DNA of 64,000 nt from Elysia chlorotica (GCA_003991915.1 RQTK01000419.1:324934-388933), one strand, 5' to 3'; counted from the stretch's first letter, positions 1-25,462 are shown. Made by a program: numbers and translations. Notes: generated by a model not told the origin, from the letters alone.

Positions 1-1474
1 AGCTCATACTTGGTTTACATATTGACACTCGATTTTCTCTGAAAGCCACAAACTCTAACAATATCTGACCAAGGAGCGGGTCCATCAGAAAGGAAATTAC
101 TTACTCAAGAGCAAGTTTTAGATGCCTTAGATGGTGAGAGTTCTGTTGCTTTAGATATTGTTAGTGATGATAGTGGTAGTAAATCTAGTAGTGGTGGCAG
201 TGAAGGCGAGGAGCCAGTAGTTATATCTAGATCTAGAAATCCAGATCTAAACCTAGATCTAGTGAGCCAGTGCCAAGAGCAGTTGATTTAGAAGTAGATA
301 GAAACGGAGATGTAGATCTAGTTGATGAAGAGACCTAAATAACCATGCCAGATAAGTACCCAATGTACATCTGCATGATTTTAACATGTCATTGGCAATG
401 GTCAGAAAGAAAACTCAGGATCATTCTTGAAGTTTATGTTCAATTTTTCTGTTGCATGAATCTGCTACAGCTGGTAGGTATGAGGGTAGTACACCTATAC
501 ATTTTCTGAAAGCTGAATAAATTGTCTACAACTTTTATTACTATTATTTGGAGCTACACATGTTGGTTTCCAAGTCATTTGATGACAAAGTGGATATCTT
601 TTAGAACAAACCTGACCTTGGCCTTTCAAGCCACGGTGAAAGTCACAAAACACTTGTATGGTACTGAAAACTGCTTCAAAATTTTCTACACCTTTTCAGC
701 TTTCAAAAAAAGTACTGTATAGGTTTTATGGTTTATAAAAAATGTTTGTGGCCTCCCAGTCCATTAAAATTTACCAAATGTAGCCCAACACCACACACTA
801 AATACTAGCGACAATTGTAGGGTTAAAGGTAACAGATAAACATAAAGGTACTTTCCTAACATTGAATATCAGCTACTTGGCAATATTGCGGACAGAGCCC
901 AAGAGCAAGATATCCAGTCATATTTTACTCAAACTGACCCAGTTTTTTCTTTGATCCAACCATACAATTATATGGGCTTGTGTAAAGTTCAAATCACAAG
1001 ATACAGAGAAATACACAAAGGCAATAGTCAATAATATACATGTTTGTGTTTGATTTTGAAGACTATAATAGGATTCATTCTTTACACCTCAGTTGTGAAA
1101 ATTTGTCTTGATTAAACCATCTTTGAAGGAAGAAAATTATGTGGGCTCTGTTATTGGATGATAATTGTGTGGCGACGTCACAAAATGAGACGTTTTGCGG
1201 CATTTATACATTTTGATTCTACTGGAAAGCCCAAAATCTAAGCTTTAAAGAGGTGAAAAATTTTTCAAAATATCTTTATCTAAAAAAATTAATTTCAGAT
1301 GAGATGATCTGACAAAGACAAGTATTGTAAATGTAATACAAAGTTTATAGTACAATAACATTTGTTTACTTGCGTATTAGGATAAATCAACAACAGCTAA
1401 TTTTCTTGTGTTAGTGAGCCAGAAGTAAAACAATCTCATCTTCCAAAAATTGAGTAAATTACCCCTTCACTCAC
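1..1474. other. Citron kinase intron, left edge
   Basis: Intronic sequence between the last visible citron exon and the window edge. A piggyBac-like scrap lies at 91-338; the remainder is AT-rich with no coding signal that I can see. Confidence 0.6.
91..338 (+). pseudogene. Possible piggyBac-like transposase N-terminus (frameshifted fragment)
   Basis: The plus strand reads RKLLTQEQVLDALDGESS followed by an acidic, serine-rich stretch (DDSGSKSSSGGSEGEE). In a second frame it reads EPVPRAVDLEVDRNGDVDLV up to a TAA. An LTxEQVLDAL start followed by an acidic low-complexity region resembles the N-terminus of piggyBac-type transposases. The reading frame breaks inside a TCTAGATC-rich stretch at about 222-263. 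No catalytic region follows. It lies antisense within a citron kinase intron, so it is read as a decayed insertion. The family assignment is tentative. Confidence 0.3.
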
Positions 1475-14781
<13,307 letters not shown>

Positions 14782-15154
14782 GGCTCAATCTGTCTACTCA
14801 AAGATGATCCAAGGCTGTGACAAGAGAGTATCAAATATAATGAAAATCATGTTCACATTTCTCTTTCAATTTTTAGTTTTAAAAATGAGGATGAGGTTAA
14901 AGGAAAATGTCATTTCTCTCTTAATTTTTATGTGCGGCATAGAAATATATTTGGTGTCTGCTTTTTCCTTTTCATTTTGCGAATAATCATTTATGGAGCA
15001 TTATAATTAGGAATTCCAATACATCACTTTGTGAGCTCACAGGCACAAGGTTGGTTTGTATTTCATATACTGCTGTTGAAGTTGATCTCACTCCTCCATT
15101 AAAAAAAAAAAATTCTTTTTAATTAAAGACTTGGGTTAAATGGAGTCTAGTAGA

Positions 15155-15230
15155 ACATTATTCATAGTTTTTAATAAAAATGTTCTATTTTTCGCATGTG
15201 TGCTCAACAAAAAAAGGCAAAATGTAAATA
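15155..15230 (+). repeat. Direct repeat, left copy
   Basis: Contains ATTATTCATAG, then TGTTCTATTTTTCGCATG and TGCTCAACAAAAA; the same block recurs at 17049-17119. The two copies bracket the GAA tract and the GACCACC element. Confidence 0.8.
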
Positions 15231-16348
15231 TTTTCTAGAAAGATTATTCTTTAATTTCTTTCTCACACTCTTTCAGTCAATTTATTACCTAATTCAGCCC
15301 CTTTCTAGTTTTGTCTCCCTGATTGCACATTAAACTGTCGCATTTATTTTACGAACACTTTTCTATCCAGCCAATGATCTTATCATGTATCACTACCATT
15401 CTAACGTATGAATATTCCAGAGCTGTCAACCTAGACCATGTGGAAAGTCTTCAAAGTGTTCTCAACAGTTTTAAAAGCAGTACTTTCACATAAAAAGGTG
15501 TACTCCTGGCCTGTGTGTTGAAAAAAAAACCGCAACAGACAAAACTAACATCTGAACTTTCTCTTATGTAGAACAGTAGATTGCTTTTTTCCTTCAATCA
15601 AGGGCCCGTCTCGTACCTGTCTATATGAAATTTATAAATGATTTTGTAAGATTTAGGTAGCTCTAGACAATTTATGGAGTGATTACAGTTACCATGTATG
15701 ATAAATGTATTTTATTAAAAAAAACAAAAACATTTATAATCTAAAACTATAAAAGGGAGAATTAAAAAAAAACACAAAAAAACAGAAGATTAATTTTTCA
15801 TGACTTAAATTTATCTTTAGAAATGCTGAAATCTCTGATAAAATTCTCAAAATTTGAAATGGATCTTAAGAAATCCAATTGACGCGAATTGTAATTTTTA
15901 AAACTACTTCTAGTATAATTGTGTCATGTGTGTATTGAAGCAGTGCCTCTGATGTTCTGAATAAGTGCCTGTTTATCAAACCACCAAATTTATCTCGTCG
16001 AGTCTGCATTCCTATACAGACTTAGAAGGCAAAGAAGCTCCGTCTTAGGAAAACGAAACTAAACCTATGCTGGGTACACAAGTAGTTTGATGATCTTGAA
16101 GGTAGACAAGTACCGGCAGTTCAATGTAATTGGCTTTAAAAGAGCCTGAATATAGAAAAAAATTGGAATAGGACGAATATTCGGGGGGAAATCGAAACCC
16201 AATTTATCTGGAATGAATAGCAGGTCTGGGCCTATAGATCTAGATCTAGACTCTGGAATAAATGCAATCGTAAAAAGACGATGTTTGAAATTCAACTTAG
16301 ATTCCAAGTGACATCCTCTAGATTTCCAAAAGAATCGTATACAGTCAA

Positions 16349-16402
16349 ACCTGTCTAAGACGACCACTGAAGATCCTGGGTCAGTGGTCGTCTTGGACAG
16401 GT
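16349..16402. repeat. Near-perfect hairpin, 22-bp arms
   Basis: The arm ACCTGTCTAAGACGACCACT plus GA is matched by its reverse complement with one mismatch across a 10-base loop. It forms the left boundary of the GACCACC element. Confidence 0.85.
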
Positions 16403-16479
16403 CAAAACTTCTCCTTCTGAGTTCACAACCACAAAAATATGTTGTTGGTCGCAGGTTTAGACTGCCGTACGGCCCATTA

Positions 16480-16612
16480 AAAAGAAGAGGAAGAAGAAGA
16501 AGAAGAAGAAGGAGAAGAAGAAGAAGAAGAAGAAGAAGAAGAAAAAGAAGAAGAAGAAGAGGAGGAAGAAGAACGAGGAGAAGACAAGGTCGACGATGAA
16601 GAAGAAGAAGAC
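16480..16612. repeat. (GAA)n polypurine microsatellite
   Basis: About 130 bp of almost pure GAA/AAG with a few GGA interruptions. It is a polypurine-polypyrimidine mirror tract able in principle to form a triplex. It splits the GACCACC element. Confidence 0.95.
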
Positions 16613-17048
16613 AAATTTTTCCATAATCCGACTTTAATGTAAAGTTGAGTGGAAGTTTGATGACCATAAAAGGAAGCAACGACCATTTATGGAACATCCA
16701 CTGAAGTTACAATTCGCCGTTCACCGAGGCCTTCTTGTCTGACACCTGTCTAGACACGCAATCTTCCCAACATTGACGCACTGGGGTGACTGGCTCGTGG
16801 TGGTCAGCGAAGCATGTCAAACAAACATACCGAATGTTAAGTCATCTTTTGTTTGCCGCACCTTTCATGGTCAAAACTGGTAAATGATGTTATGGGGTGG
16901 TCGCTTTAACAGGTTAAAGACCATTTTGGTAGAGAAAATAGGTGGTCGCGGTCGCGTTGGAGAGGTGGTCGTTTTATGGGGTGTATTTATATAGTAAAAA
17001 ATCAAGGGGGTGGTGGATAGCTGGTCGCTTGACCAGGTGGTCGTAACA

Positions 17049-17119
17049 ACATTATTCATAGTTGCAAAATGTTCTATTTTTCGCATGGGTGCTCAACAAA
17101 AATAGTCAAAATATAAATC
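17049..17119 (+). repeat. Direct repeat, right copy
   Basis: Second copy of the block at 15155-15230, same orientation, with a short deletion after CATAGTT. Confidence 0.8.
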
Positions 17120-18107
17120 TATGTTCCTTGTTTTACACTCAATAGAATGCATGATTACGCAAAACAATTATTCGATGGTCAACATCAAGTAAGATCAAAC
17201 CCATTAAAAAAGCATTTGGTTGGAGAAAATGACGGCGATGGTCGAGGACTAGATGTAAAATAGAAAGATGGTTATTACATTGTTGATTGTATCATTCGGA
17301 GTTTTGGACCTATAAACGATATAAACAAAACAATACTTTGGGGTAGATCGATATCATTATGTTGACTAACTCAATTCTTGATTTCTTCAACACAATGACA
17401 AGTGCAAAAACAAGAGAAATGTGAGGCAACCCTGGTGAATCAGACACAAGTTGCTAATATTTTTATAAGTTTTAAGCTATAGCCCTCCAAACAGAAAAAT
17501 TACTCCAATTGACCCATTTCGTTTTCAAATAAAATATTATCTCTGGTTCTAAACATGATAGATACGTCTTTAACTAGTTTAACTAAGTGCTTTCTTTGAT
17601 TCATAAAACACTGTGAATAACTCCAAAAGTCAAATTTCCGACTTGTACCTGATTTGCCCCACAAATATAGATTGCTTATAAATCGATATAATAATCAAAT
17701 TTTGAAAATATTTTCTTCAGCGCACAAAACTTTATTTTTATCTTTAGTTTCCTTTTGTGATTGACAGAAAAAGCTTAGCTTGACATATATTGAGGACAAA
17801 AGCGTATACAAAAAATGCTAAGTGTATGGGTTGGGAGGTCCGTTGTTTTTACTTTTCTGTGCCCCTGATGTTTATATATTTTTTTTTTTATAATTTTCCT
17901 TTTCCTATGTTGGCTGAGTCTTAAATATTAGAGTTTTCTTAAAATTGCAGGACCAATAGTCAAAAATCCTATTCATCTGAGTGAGTGAAACTAAAACCTG
18001 TTTAGCAAGCAGTCAAAGTAACAGGCCTAGATTGCACATGGCGTGATGCAGTACTTATTAGATAGATTTGCTTTAGACAGTGCTCAGTGGCGTAGCGTCC
18101 ATATATG

Positions 18108-18133
18108 CAAGGCACGCAGTGCTGCGTGCCTTG
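18108..18133. repeat. Perfect 12-bp palindrome
   Basis: CAAGGCACGCAG is followed after two bases by its exact reverse complement. Upstream CAGTGGCGTAGCGTCC is a motif often found in short dispersed elements, so this may be part of a non-autonomous transposon. Confidence 0.7.
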
Positions 18134-18553
18134 TTTCAACTTGTAAAAAAAATAATTAAAAAGAAATAACAAAATAAAAAAATAATAATAAAAATGACCA
18201 CCCGTTTTGACCCACACCCTTAGATCTAAATAGATACGCACGGCGAGGTTTTGCCTGCCTAGAGCTATAGGCCTACCTAGAGAGGGGAGCGCTCTACATG
18301 CCTACTTGGAAGTATTTATTTATAGACGGTGGGAACCAACAGAGATCCTTTACTAGCCGCTTTTGAAAAGCATCCGGACTCCACATAACAAAATTGCTTG
18401 GCGGTCGTCATTGCCGGTTGCAAAATTTAGGATAGCTAGCACACAAGCGCTGGTACAAAATCATTTATAAATTCATCGAGGCCAGTCTTCACATCTGCAG
18501 TACACCGCACGCCACACGAAGTCGCGCGAGCCATGCGTGCGGCTCGCGGCCCC

Positions 18554-19033
18554 NNNNNNNNNNNNNNNNNNNNNNNNNNNNNNNNNNNNNNNNNNNNNNN
18601 NNNNNNNNNNNNNNNNNNNNNNNNNNNNNNNNNNNNNNNNNNNNNNNNNNNNNNNNNNNNNNNNNNNNNNNNNNNNNNNNNNNNNNNNNNNNNNNNNNNN
18701 NNNNNNNNNNNNNNNNNNNNNNNNNNNNNNNNNNNNNNNNNNNNNNNNNNNNNNNNNNNNNNNNNNNNNNNNNNNNNNNNNNNNNNNNNNNNNNNNNNNN
18801 NNNNNNNNNNNNNNNNNNNNNNNNNNNNNNNNNNNNNNNNNNNNNNNNNNNNNNNNNNNNNNNNNNNNNNNNNNNNNNNNNNNNNNNNNNNNNNNNNNNN
18901 NNNNNNNNNNNNNNNNNNNNNNNNNNNNNNNNNNNNNNNNNNNNNNNNNNNNNNNNNNNNNNNNNNNNNNNNNNNNNNNNNNNNNNNNNNNNNNNNNNNN
19001 NNNNNNNNNNNNNNNNNNNNNNNNNNNNNNNNN
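18554..19033. other. Assembly gap (480 N)
   Basis: A run of N. GC-rich sequence at its left edge (ATGCGTGCGGCTCGCGGCCC) and an ABCG exon at its right edge suggest missing exon or CpG-rich sequence. Gap length may be nominal. Confidence 1.
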
Positions 19034-19053
19034 TATTTCTTTCGATACATCAG

Positions 19054-19186
19054 GTGCAGGCCGTTATCGAACTGATGGGTCTGAAGCACGTCGCCGAGAG
19101 CAGGATAGGCGGAGCAATGATCAGGGGCGTGTCTGGAGGGGAGAAGAGGAGAATTTCAATTGGTCTGCAGCTTCTTAAGGATCCAG
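19054..19186 (+). CDS. ABCG8: ABCG exon a (signature motif)
   Basis: Encodes VQAVIELMGLKHVAESRIGG and then the ABC signature VSGGE, ending LLKDP with donor GTAAGA. The acceptor CATCAG lies 20 bases after the gap. A second AG six bases further (GTGCAG) is an alternative start. Confidence 0.82.
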
Positions 19187-19981
19187 GTAAGAACATAGCG
19201 TAAACATGTTTTCAGAGGATGTTAAATCCGGTCGCAATGTGGGGCCAAAAAAGGGGCCAGTAAAAGGACAAAACACGACGGAAAACGGAAAAAAAATACC
19301 CTCTTTCCATTTTATAGACCAATTTTAAACTCTCCTTAAAAACACGAAAGGGGCATGTGGGCTTAAAGAGCTATATCAATACTACATTAAGATAACCACT
19401 AAACTTAGACTTTGAAGACATTATTGTTTAAACAGACAATCATTTATACATAGATGCGGTTATCAAACCGGTTTCTACCGATACATTGTGTAAACAGGCC
19501 TTTAATTACAGACATGCAGGGTTACAAAACTACAATCTACAGACATAACGATTCAGTGAGATGTTACTTACAGACATACTTAGTGGTGAATACTGAATAA
19601 GCATGGCCTCGAAACGAACTGTAGAATCTATTCCTTTTTGCTTTTTCAATTCAAAACACCAGCTTCGTAGTTTAAAGGTGTTTTATTTTGTTCCACATTC
19701 ACTTTCAGAGATCCTTCTTCTGGATGAACCCACCTCTGGCCTTGATTCCTTCACGGCACGGAACCTGGTCTCAACGCTGGCAAATCTGGCACACAAAAAG
19801 GGTAAACTGGTCCTGATGTCAGTGCACCAGCCCAGGTCGGACATTGTCAACATGCTGGACAAGATCGCCATACTGACCGGTGGTCAGCTGGCCTACCTGG
19901 GCACGCCCTCTCAGATGGTACCTTACTTCACGGGCATAGGGTACACATGTCCACTCAATGAGAATCCATGTGATATATATT
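19054..19981 (+). CDS. ABCG8: ABCG-family (ABCG8-like) half-transporter, part of the nucleotide-binding domain
   Basis: Two exons joined in phase encode the second half of an ABCG ATPase domain. They hold the signature VSGGEKRRISIG, Walker B ILLLDEP, D-loop SGLDSFTA, H-loop SVHQPRSDI, then YLGTPSQMVPYFTGIGYTCP and NPCDIY. The SGLDSFTAxNLV and PYFTGIGYxCP wording fits ABCG8 better than ABCG5 or White. ABCG8 pairs with ABCG5 to export sterols across the plasma membrane in vertebrates; that role is not established for molluscs. The Walker A exon probably lies in the N gap. No exon for the six-helix membrane domain is visible up to the next gene, so the locus looks incomplete, either fragmented, misassembled or with very long introns. 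Confidence 0.82.
19709..19981 (+). CDS. ABCG8: ABCG exon b (Walker B to end of ATPase domain)
   Basis: The acceptor TTTCAG completes the split GAG codon of the previous exon. It encodes ILLLDEPTSGLDSFTARNLV through NPCDIY, ending at GTGAGT in phase 1. Codon use is GC-rich compared with its flanks. Confidence 0.88.
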
Positions 19982-20516
19982 GTGAGTGTGTTTTAAGTGT
20001 TATTGATTTAAAAACGTATATTAATTTGATCTTTTGAAATATCGGGTGCACGTTGAGTAAAATAAAACGTCATTTTTTTCTTGAATGAAATGACAAAGAC
20101 ATATATGAACACAAATCATATATTATTATTATTACTAAATATCGACAAGTATATTACTAAATGTTGGTTTTAAAAGAATGGGACCAGTTAACTATTTTAT
20201 AGCACAATAATTGGTTGCGAATAATTTTCATGACTCTAGTTATATGGATAGTATGCTGATGATTTTGAGCTCCAGGGAAATTATCCCCCTTTGAAATAGT
20301 TTGATAATATATAGATAGATATAAATAAAAAAGGAGAGAGAGATAGAGAGACAGAGACAGATAAGGGAGAGAGAGAAAGAGAGAGAGAGAGAGAGTCATA
20401 AAAAAAAAGAGAAATGAGGAACGAGATAGAAAAAGAAAGGAGGAGCGAGAAAGTTAGAGATGGGGTAGAGGGGATATAGCAAGAGAAAACAAACTAAAGA
20501 TGGGGCAAATTTGTAC

Positions 20517-20519
<3 letters not shown>

Positions 20520-20587
<68 letters not shown>
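20520..20587. repeat. (GA)n microsatellite
   Basis: About 34 uninterrupted GA units. A looser GA-rich stretch lies upstream at 20330-20460. Confidence 0.97.
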
Positions 20588-20589
<2 letters not shown>

Positions 20590-22412
20590 AAGTGTAGACT
20601 TAGAGGGTACGCCAGTGGGTGTGTATATTACATTCCGTTATGAAAGGCCTTCACACTCAGTGATTCACGCTGTCTCGCCACACAGCCTACCCGAGTACAC
20701 ATTGTAGTATGTAACGCCAAAAAATCCCATTTTGACGAACAGCTTGGAGGAAACGTAAGAAGATGCTGGATTTATTATTCAGAGTCAACGGGGAAAGTAT
20801 TTTGTCAGTGTTGTAAATTATTCAGTACCACCGGCGAGACTGCTTTCACTTCAGGTTTCAACAACAAGAAAAAAAAATGTTTAAAAGATTGTCCTTGCAG
20901 GAAAACAGTGATGCTCATCGCAAATATATAAATAGCTTCTATGTGTTTTGAAAACAAAGAGTGTTGGACAACTCTTCGTCTCACAATTGAAAAATACTGG
21001 CGTCAGAACTGATATTGAAAAGGATCCTGTCTGTTGTGAAATTATTGTGCGAAAGAGGACTACGTACTAATAATGAGGACAACATAGAGCTATCATTGCC
21101 TGACGGACTAGTGTCGTACTCAGCATGGGTGAACTGATTGCAGACACTAAAATTAGGAAGTCAATTATTGGGCACCTTACTGGCCACCCATTAAATTTTG
21201 TGCGGACATATGACCCACAAAGTTAGTGTTTTGAAGGTTATTGTTTTGTTTATTATTAATTCGGATTTTTTGGAAATCCAGTCACTATTCTGAGTACCAA
21301 AAATGTGAGAAATCTCTAAGAAAAGCTCTAGTTTGAACGGTTCTTCCGATTATGTATTAATTGATTCGTGCCGCTGTTCTAAAGGATCATGTAGAAATAA
21401 TCACAATGCCATTGCTACTCCATGTTTAGTAAGAGTAGTTTCATTCATAGAAGATATGGATACAATACGTTGCAGATCGATCTACATTCAGCTTGTAAGC
21501 AAGAAAGGTCCATAACGTGGCATTAGCATGGCTAGCGCCCCAACGCCATCAGACAGACTGGCTGAGCGTCCTGAATGACTGAGACGCTTTAAGCTCAGAG
21601 GGAGGTTACGTGGACAAGGTATACATGTGTTATTTAATATATCAGTCCACATAATAATTCGTCGTTTCAGATAGCGCAATTTAAAGTTATTTTGATTATT
21701 TTGAAGCTGGTTATTTATTAGTTTCATTTGTCAAAACAAGCAGAGAGAACGAGTTTGATGAGAGGTTACCTGTATAAACTACTGAAATGACTTAGGATCG
21801 ATTTTGGGCATTTTTTCTTTCGCAATTTTTTAGAGTTTTATAATATATGCGCTTCTTTCAAATGCGAATTTATAAAAAGTTGTTTTTCACACTAAAAGTC
21901 TAGGAACTATATACCCCAATAACAATTGACCGATTGATTAAAAAATTCGCATGGTGTTGGTGCTTGATGTAATAAACCATATAATGGAGGCTTTAAAAAA
22001 ATTGGTTTAGTTTTAGAAACGAGTTTTTCCCTTGATGGCACTATGGTATAAAAAGTGAAATTTGTTATTTCAAATAGCCAAAATCCTCTCTATTATATTC
22101 TTGAAATACAATGACTGCACATGTCTGACGAGTTTCAAGTCATTTAATAAAGAAATGTAGGACAGGATAGTTTTTTAAATTCACTGATTGTGGTACCCAA
22201 ATTCCAATCTCACCATAGCGACCATGTGACAAGTTTTCAAAAAATACATCGTTTCCTACATTTTCAAGTGTGCTGATTTCAATGATTGCAGCTAAAACTA
22301 ACTAAAGTAGATAACAAACAAACAAAAAAAAAAACTACCCCCAGGGACCCGCCCTCCTCTGAAGGAAGTACTCTCCATATTTTCAGGCCAGAATGCTTTG
22401 TCTCTGCGACGA

Positions 22413-22674
22413 TGATAGTGCACACTCTTTATAACTACAATTATAGGCAGCATTGAGGGATTTTTTAAAAGCTGTTTCCAAAATATTTTTTAAAATTCGG
22501 TTGGTATACCGTTCGCCGGCGTTCGGTCCCGTTGAAAATCGGTTGATAGTGCACACTCTTTATAACTACAATTATAGGCATCATTGAGGGGTTTTTTAAA
22601 AGCTGTTTCCAAAATATTTTTTAAAATTCGGTTGGTATACCGTTCGTCGGCGTTCGGTCCCGTTGAAAATCGGT
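22413..22674. repeat. 131-bp tandem duplication (two copies)
   Basis: Copies starting at 22413 and 22544 (TGATAGTGCACACTCTTTAT) differ at only a few positions. The unit is not a multiple of three, so an overlapping minus-strand ORF changes frame between copies. Confidence 0.95.
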
Positions 22675-24169
22675 TGTTCATTTTTGAAAGCTCGTCGCAT
22701 CCGTAATCATTAGTTCCGTCATTATTGAAAATAATGTGCAACATATTATTTTTAGCCCGCACTTTCTCTAATCCTAGATTGCATTTAGTGTTCTTTACTA
22801 CCTCCTCTGTCCGTTTAATTGTTGACCAAACATGTGCCTCTATTGCTTTACACAGTTGAACCATTTGTAGTGTAGCCTACATTTTGTTGCCTGAAGTTCC
22901 TTTTCAACCACGATATTTAAAGGACTCACATTGCATTTTCCTTAAAGAGTATTTAATTCTTCTCTAAATACTTCTTCCGCGTACTTTTAGAGTGGTGCAC
23001 GTGAGCTTCTGAAGCCCACCTTCAAAATGTCTATTATCGTTAGCCATTGATAAATGTCCGTTATGCTATTCCGATCAGCAACCTGTTTTTTTTTTTTTTT
23101 AGAAATGTAGTCAGTCCACTCGATTGGCGCGCATTTCTTTTGGCGCGAGCAGAGCTGTCCCAAAATAACTATGCTTTTGTATACCCAACTCAATGTACAT
23201 GTATGTCTTCTGGAGACTGACTTTGACAGAGTAGCATGACTTACATTATGTTCTGCACAAGGCTCAGAGATGAGGCCAATCTTAAATCTAGAATCTTCAC
23301 ACCAAACAATCAGTCTTGCAATGTAGGTTACATTTTATGAACTCATTGATATAAAAAAATCTGATATGGTGGATTGTTTGACAAACTTTTATTCTAAAAT
23401 GACAAGGTCATCTGCAATTAGTACAAATATAACTTTGTAATAAGACGAACTGCTAAGTAAACTTTAAAGAAATCATCAAGTACTCCAGTACATAATCTTT
23501 CAAATGTAATTTAATTCACGCTTTGAGGAAATAAAATACACAAGTATTTAATAAAAACAATACAATGCCAATACCTGAGACCATACAATAAAACACAGAT
23601 TAGCATAAACAAGATATGAAAAACAAGTCTAAATTCAGAGTAAATACATTTAAGATGTGGATGTTGCCCCAGTACCTGCACGTTAATCAAAATACCGATG
23701 ATGATGATGATGATGATGATTCGTTCTACGAAAATTTCACCATTTTGGTTCTTTATCAGATCAAGGTACAGCACGAATTTTGTATTACATGTAGGCCCTA
23801 CAACTTCAACAACCAATATATGAATCACAAGTGAATCAAGTTGAAATATTCATACTATAGAGAGGTGATAAATGAAACATTACTTTTGATATAGTAGAGG
23901 TAAACATGACATTAACATACTTAATGTCAATGCAAAGCAATTATCATGACTGAATGCAGACTATTTAAAAAAACCGAGATGCTTTTAGTGTTTATATATT
24001 GAGAAGAAGGAGAAAAAAGTTTTGATTACCCAGTTTGTATAATGTATATTATGTCTCTGTGCTCAAGAAAATCTATGGTTAAAGAGAATGAAATGCTCTC
24101 TTAGTTTCTACACTTACAAAGAAAGATCTTATACCTTAACAGAGGGGATCACATTTCATTATTTGGTTA

Positions 24170-25110
24170 ATAAATTAATAATAATATTAATAAAGTACAA
24201 TCATATAGTAGTTTTCCCAGTGTTGCTCAAAGCGCTTTACATTTTTTTATCAAGCAATCGATAAAATACATTTGCTAAAATTACAGTGTAAATACAGAAT
24301 AACACAGTAGTTGATAGCTCGTGTAATTAACACGGTATAATACATAAAGATTAAAAATCATTGAAAATAACTAGCAAATAAATTGTATTTTAAATCAATA
24401 CAATGAAATAATTATGTAAATCATGGAGAAAACAGATGGTACATATATAAAATTTAAATAATTTGTAAAATAGAGGATATAGCATGTGTAAATACTCAGA
24501 TTAAAAAGACATAGGACTTGTAAATAAATGGTACAATAAAAATGTTACACAAAATATATTATAATCATATTGAATACGTTTATGAATTAATAGCCATCTT
24601 TTCTTAAAAGGACATGGAGTCAATGAAACATAAAGAACGTTTACACTTTACTTTTTAAAGTTTGCAAACTGTCGGAAGCGTAAAACAGACTTTAGTAGAC
24701 TATTCCAAATGTCAGGAACTGCAAAATTAAAAGATCGCTTACCATAATTTTTTAAGTGGATTTTGGTTTTGCATAAAAGTGATTTATTTTTTTATTGCAG
24801 CTGTCTTTCACAGGCATATTGATATGTAAAAGGTCTTTCAACTATGATGGACAAAATGGATCCTTTAGACTTTGGTATGTAAGTATTGCTATCTTATAAT
24901 CTACCGGTACTCTGAATTTTATTGGAAGTCAATCAAGTTCCTTTGATATATGTTTTATAAGTCGAACTCTTTGCATTTTATTTTTTCACATTTGCTTACT
25001 TTTTCACAGGTCATGCCTTTGAAAAGAGCATTGCAACAATCAATTTTGATTTTGGATTTGCATTATGGATAAATCATACAGATAAGAAATATATTATACT
25101 TTGGAGTGCC
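24170..25110 (-). pseudogene. Decayed CR1/L2-like LINE 3' portion
   Basis: Read on the minus strand, short frames recall the end of a non-LTR reverse transcriptase. These are LFKGMT after a CNAL block, then GKRSFNFAVPDIWNSLLKSV followed by RQFANFKK, the SF..PxxWNSL ending of these proteins. The 3' end has ATGTAAAGCGCTTTGAGCAA before an AT-rich tail, like the LINE at 35.3-36.4 kb. It is interrupted by many stops and is not functional. Confidence 0.55.
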
Positions 25111-25311
25111 AGATAGCTTTGTTGGTAATGCTCTAGTCTAAACCGACTGGCAGGAAAGGTATGTTGTTCCTTAGATGCTGCCTCCCAACTCCATTCATTA
25201 TTCAAGATTCTTCAGGAAACTTAAAGAAAGGGGCTTGAACTGGCACAAGCTGGTTTCCCAAGTGTGTACCTCGTTCAAAACTTTCTTTGGTTAAACTTTA
25301 TTTGTTGGATT

Positions 25312-25462
25312 TCAGCCCCTACGTTTGAGGTTGGGATCAGTATAATGTCACTGTCTGAGATGGGAGCCTGGTATCTCCGCACTATCTCTGGGTGACAGCA
25401 CATAAAATTATCAGATAATAATCTTGGGACCCGTCCACAAGATAGCCCAGTTTCTGGCAATT
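25312..25462 (+). mobile_element. tRNA-derived SINE, copy 2 (5' truncated)
   Basis: Matches the body and tail of the family (GGTTGGGATCAGTATAATGTC, CCGCACTATCT, CAGCACATAAAATTATCAGA, CCGTCCACAAGATAG). The tRNA-like head is missing or diverged. Confidence 0.75.

Larger units (their letters stand above)
16341..17046. repeat. GACCACC/GGTGGTCG-rich dispersed element
   Basis: Begins ACAGTCAAACCTGTCTAAGA and carries scattered copies of the unit CCTGTC..GACGACCAC on both strands. The right part (16.90-17.05 kb) repeats GGTGGTCGC and GGTGGTCGTTTTATGG. From memory, units of the form AAACCTGTCTATAACGACCA are common in marine-invertebrate genomes as degenerate repeat arrays. No ORF of its own. Confidence 0.6.
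14782..18553. other. Intergenic region between citron kinase start and assembly gap
   Basis: Contains the citron kinase promoter side, a (GAA)n tract, a GACCACC-rich repeat element and two hairpins, listed separately. I see no exon. Apparent long leucine/arginine reading frames at 16.06-16.70 kb are produced by the GAA tract. Confidence 0.6.
19982..24170. other. Region without recognised gene
   Basis: Holds GA microsatellites (about 20330-20460 and 20520-20587), a 131-bp tandem duplication (22413-22674) and anonymous AT-rich DNA. The minus-strand ORF at 22490-22864 overlaps the duplication; I recognise no family in it. At about 21333-21515 a plus-strand ORF has CRCSKGSCRNN, faintly like the cysteine-rich tail of the family at 45.7-47.2 kb. 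Confidence 0.5.

Noticed and set aside
16065..16697. 210-aa minus-strand ORF with a long leucine run, and arginine-rich ORF on the other strand
   Set aside because: Both are created by the (GAA)n tract; the sequence either side carries no protein motif.
18436..19178. Three ORFs spanning the N gap
   Set aside because: They consist mainly of unknown residues; only the right-hand ABCG exon is supported.
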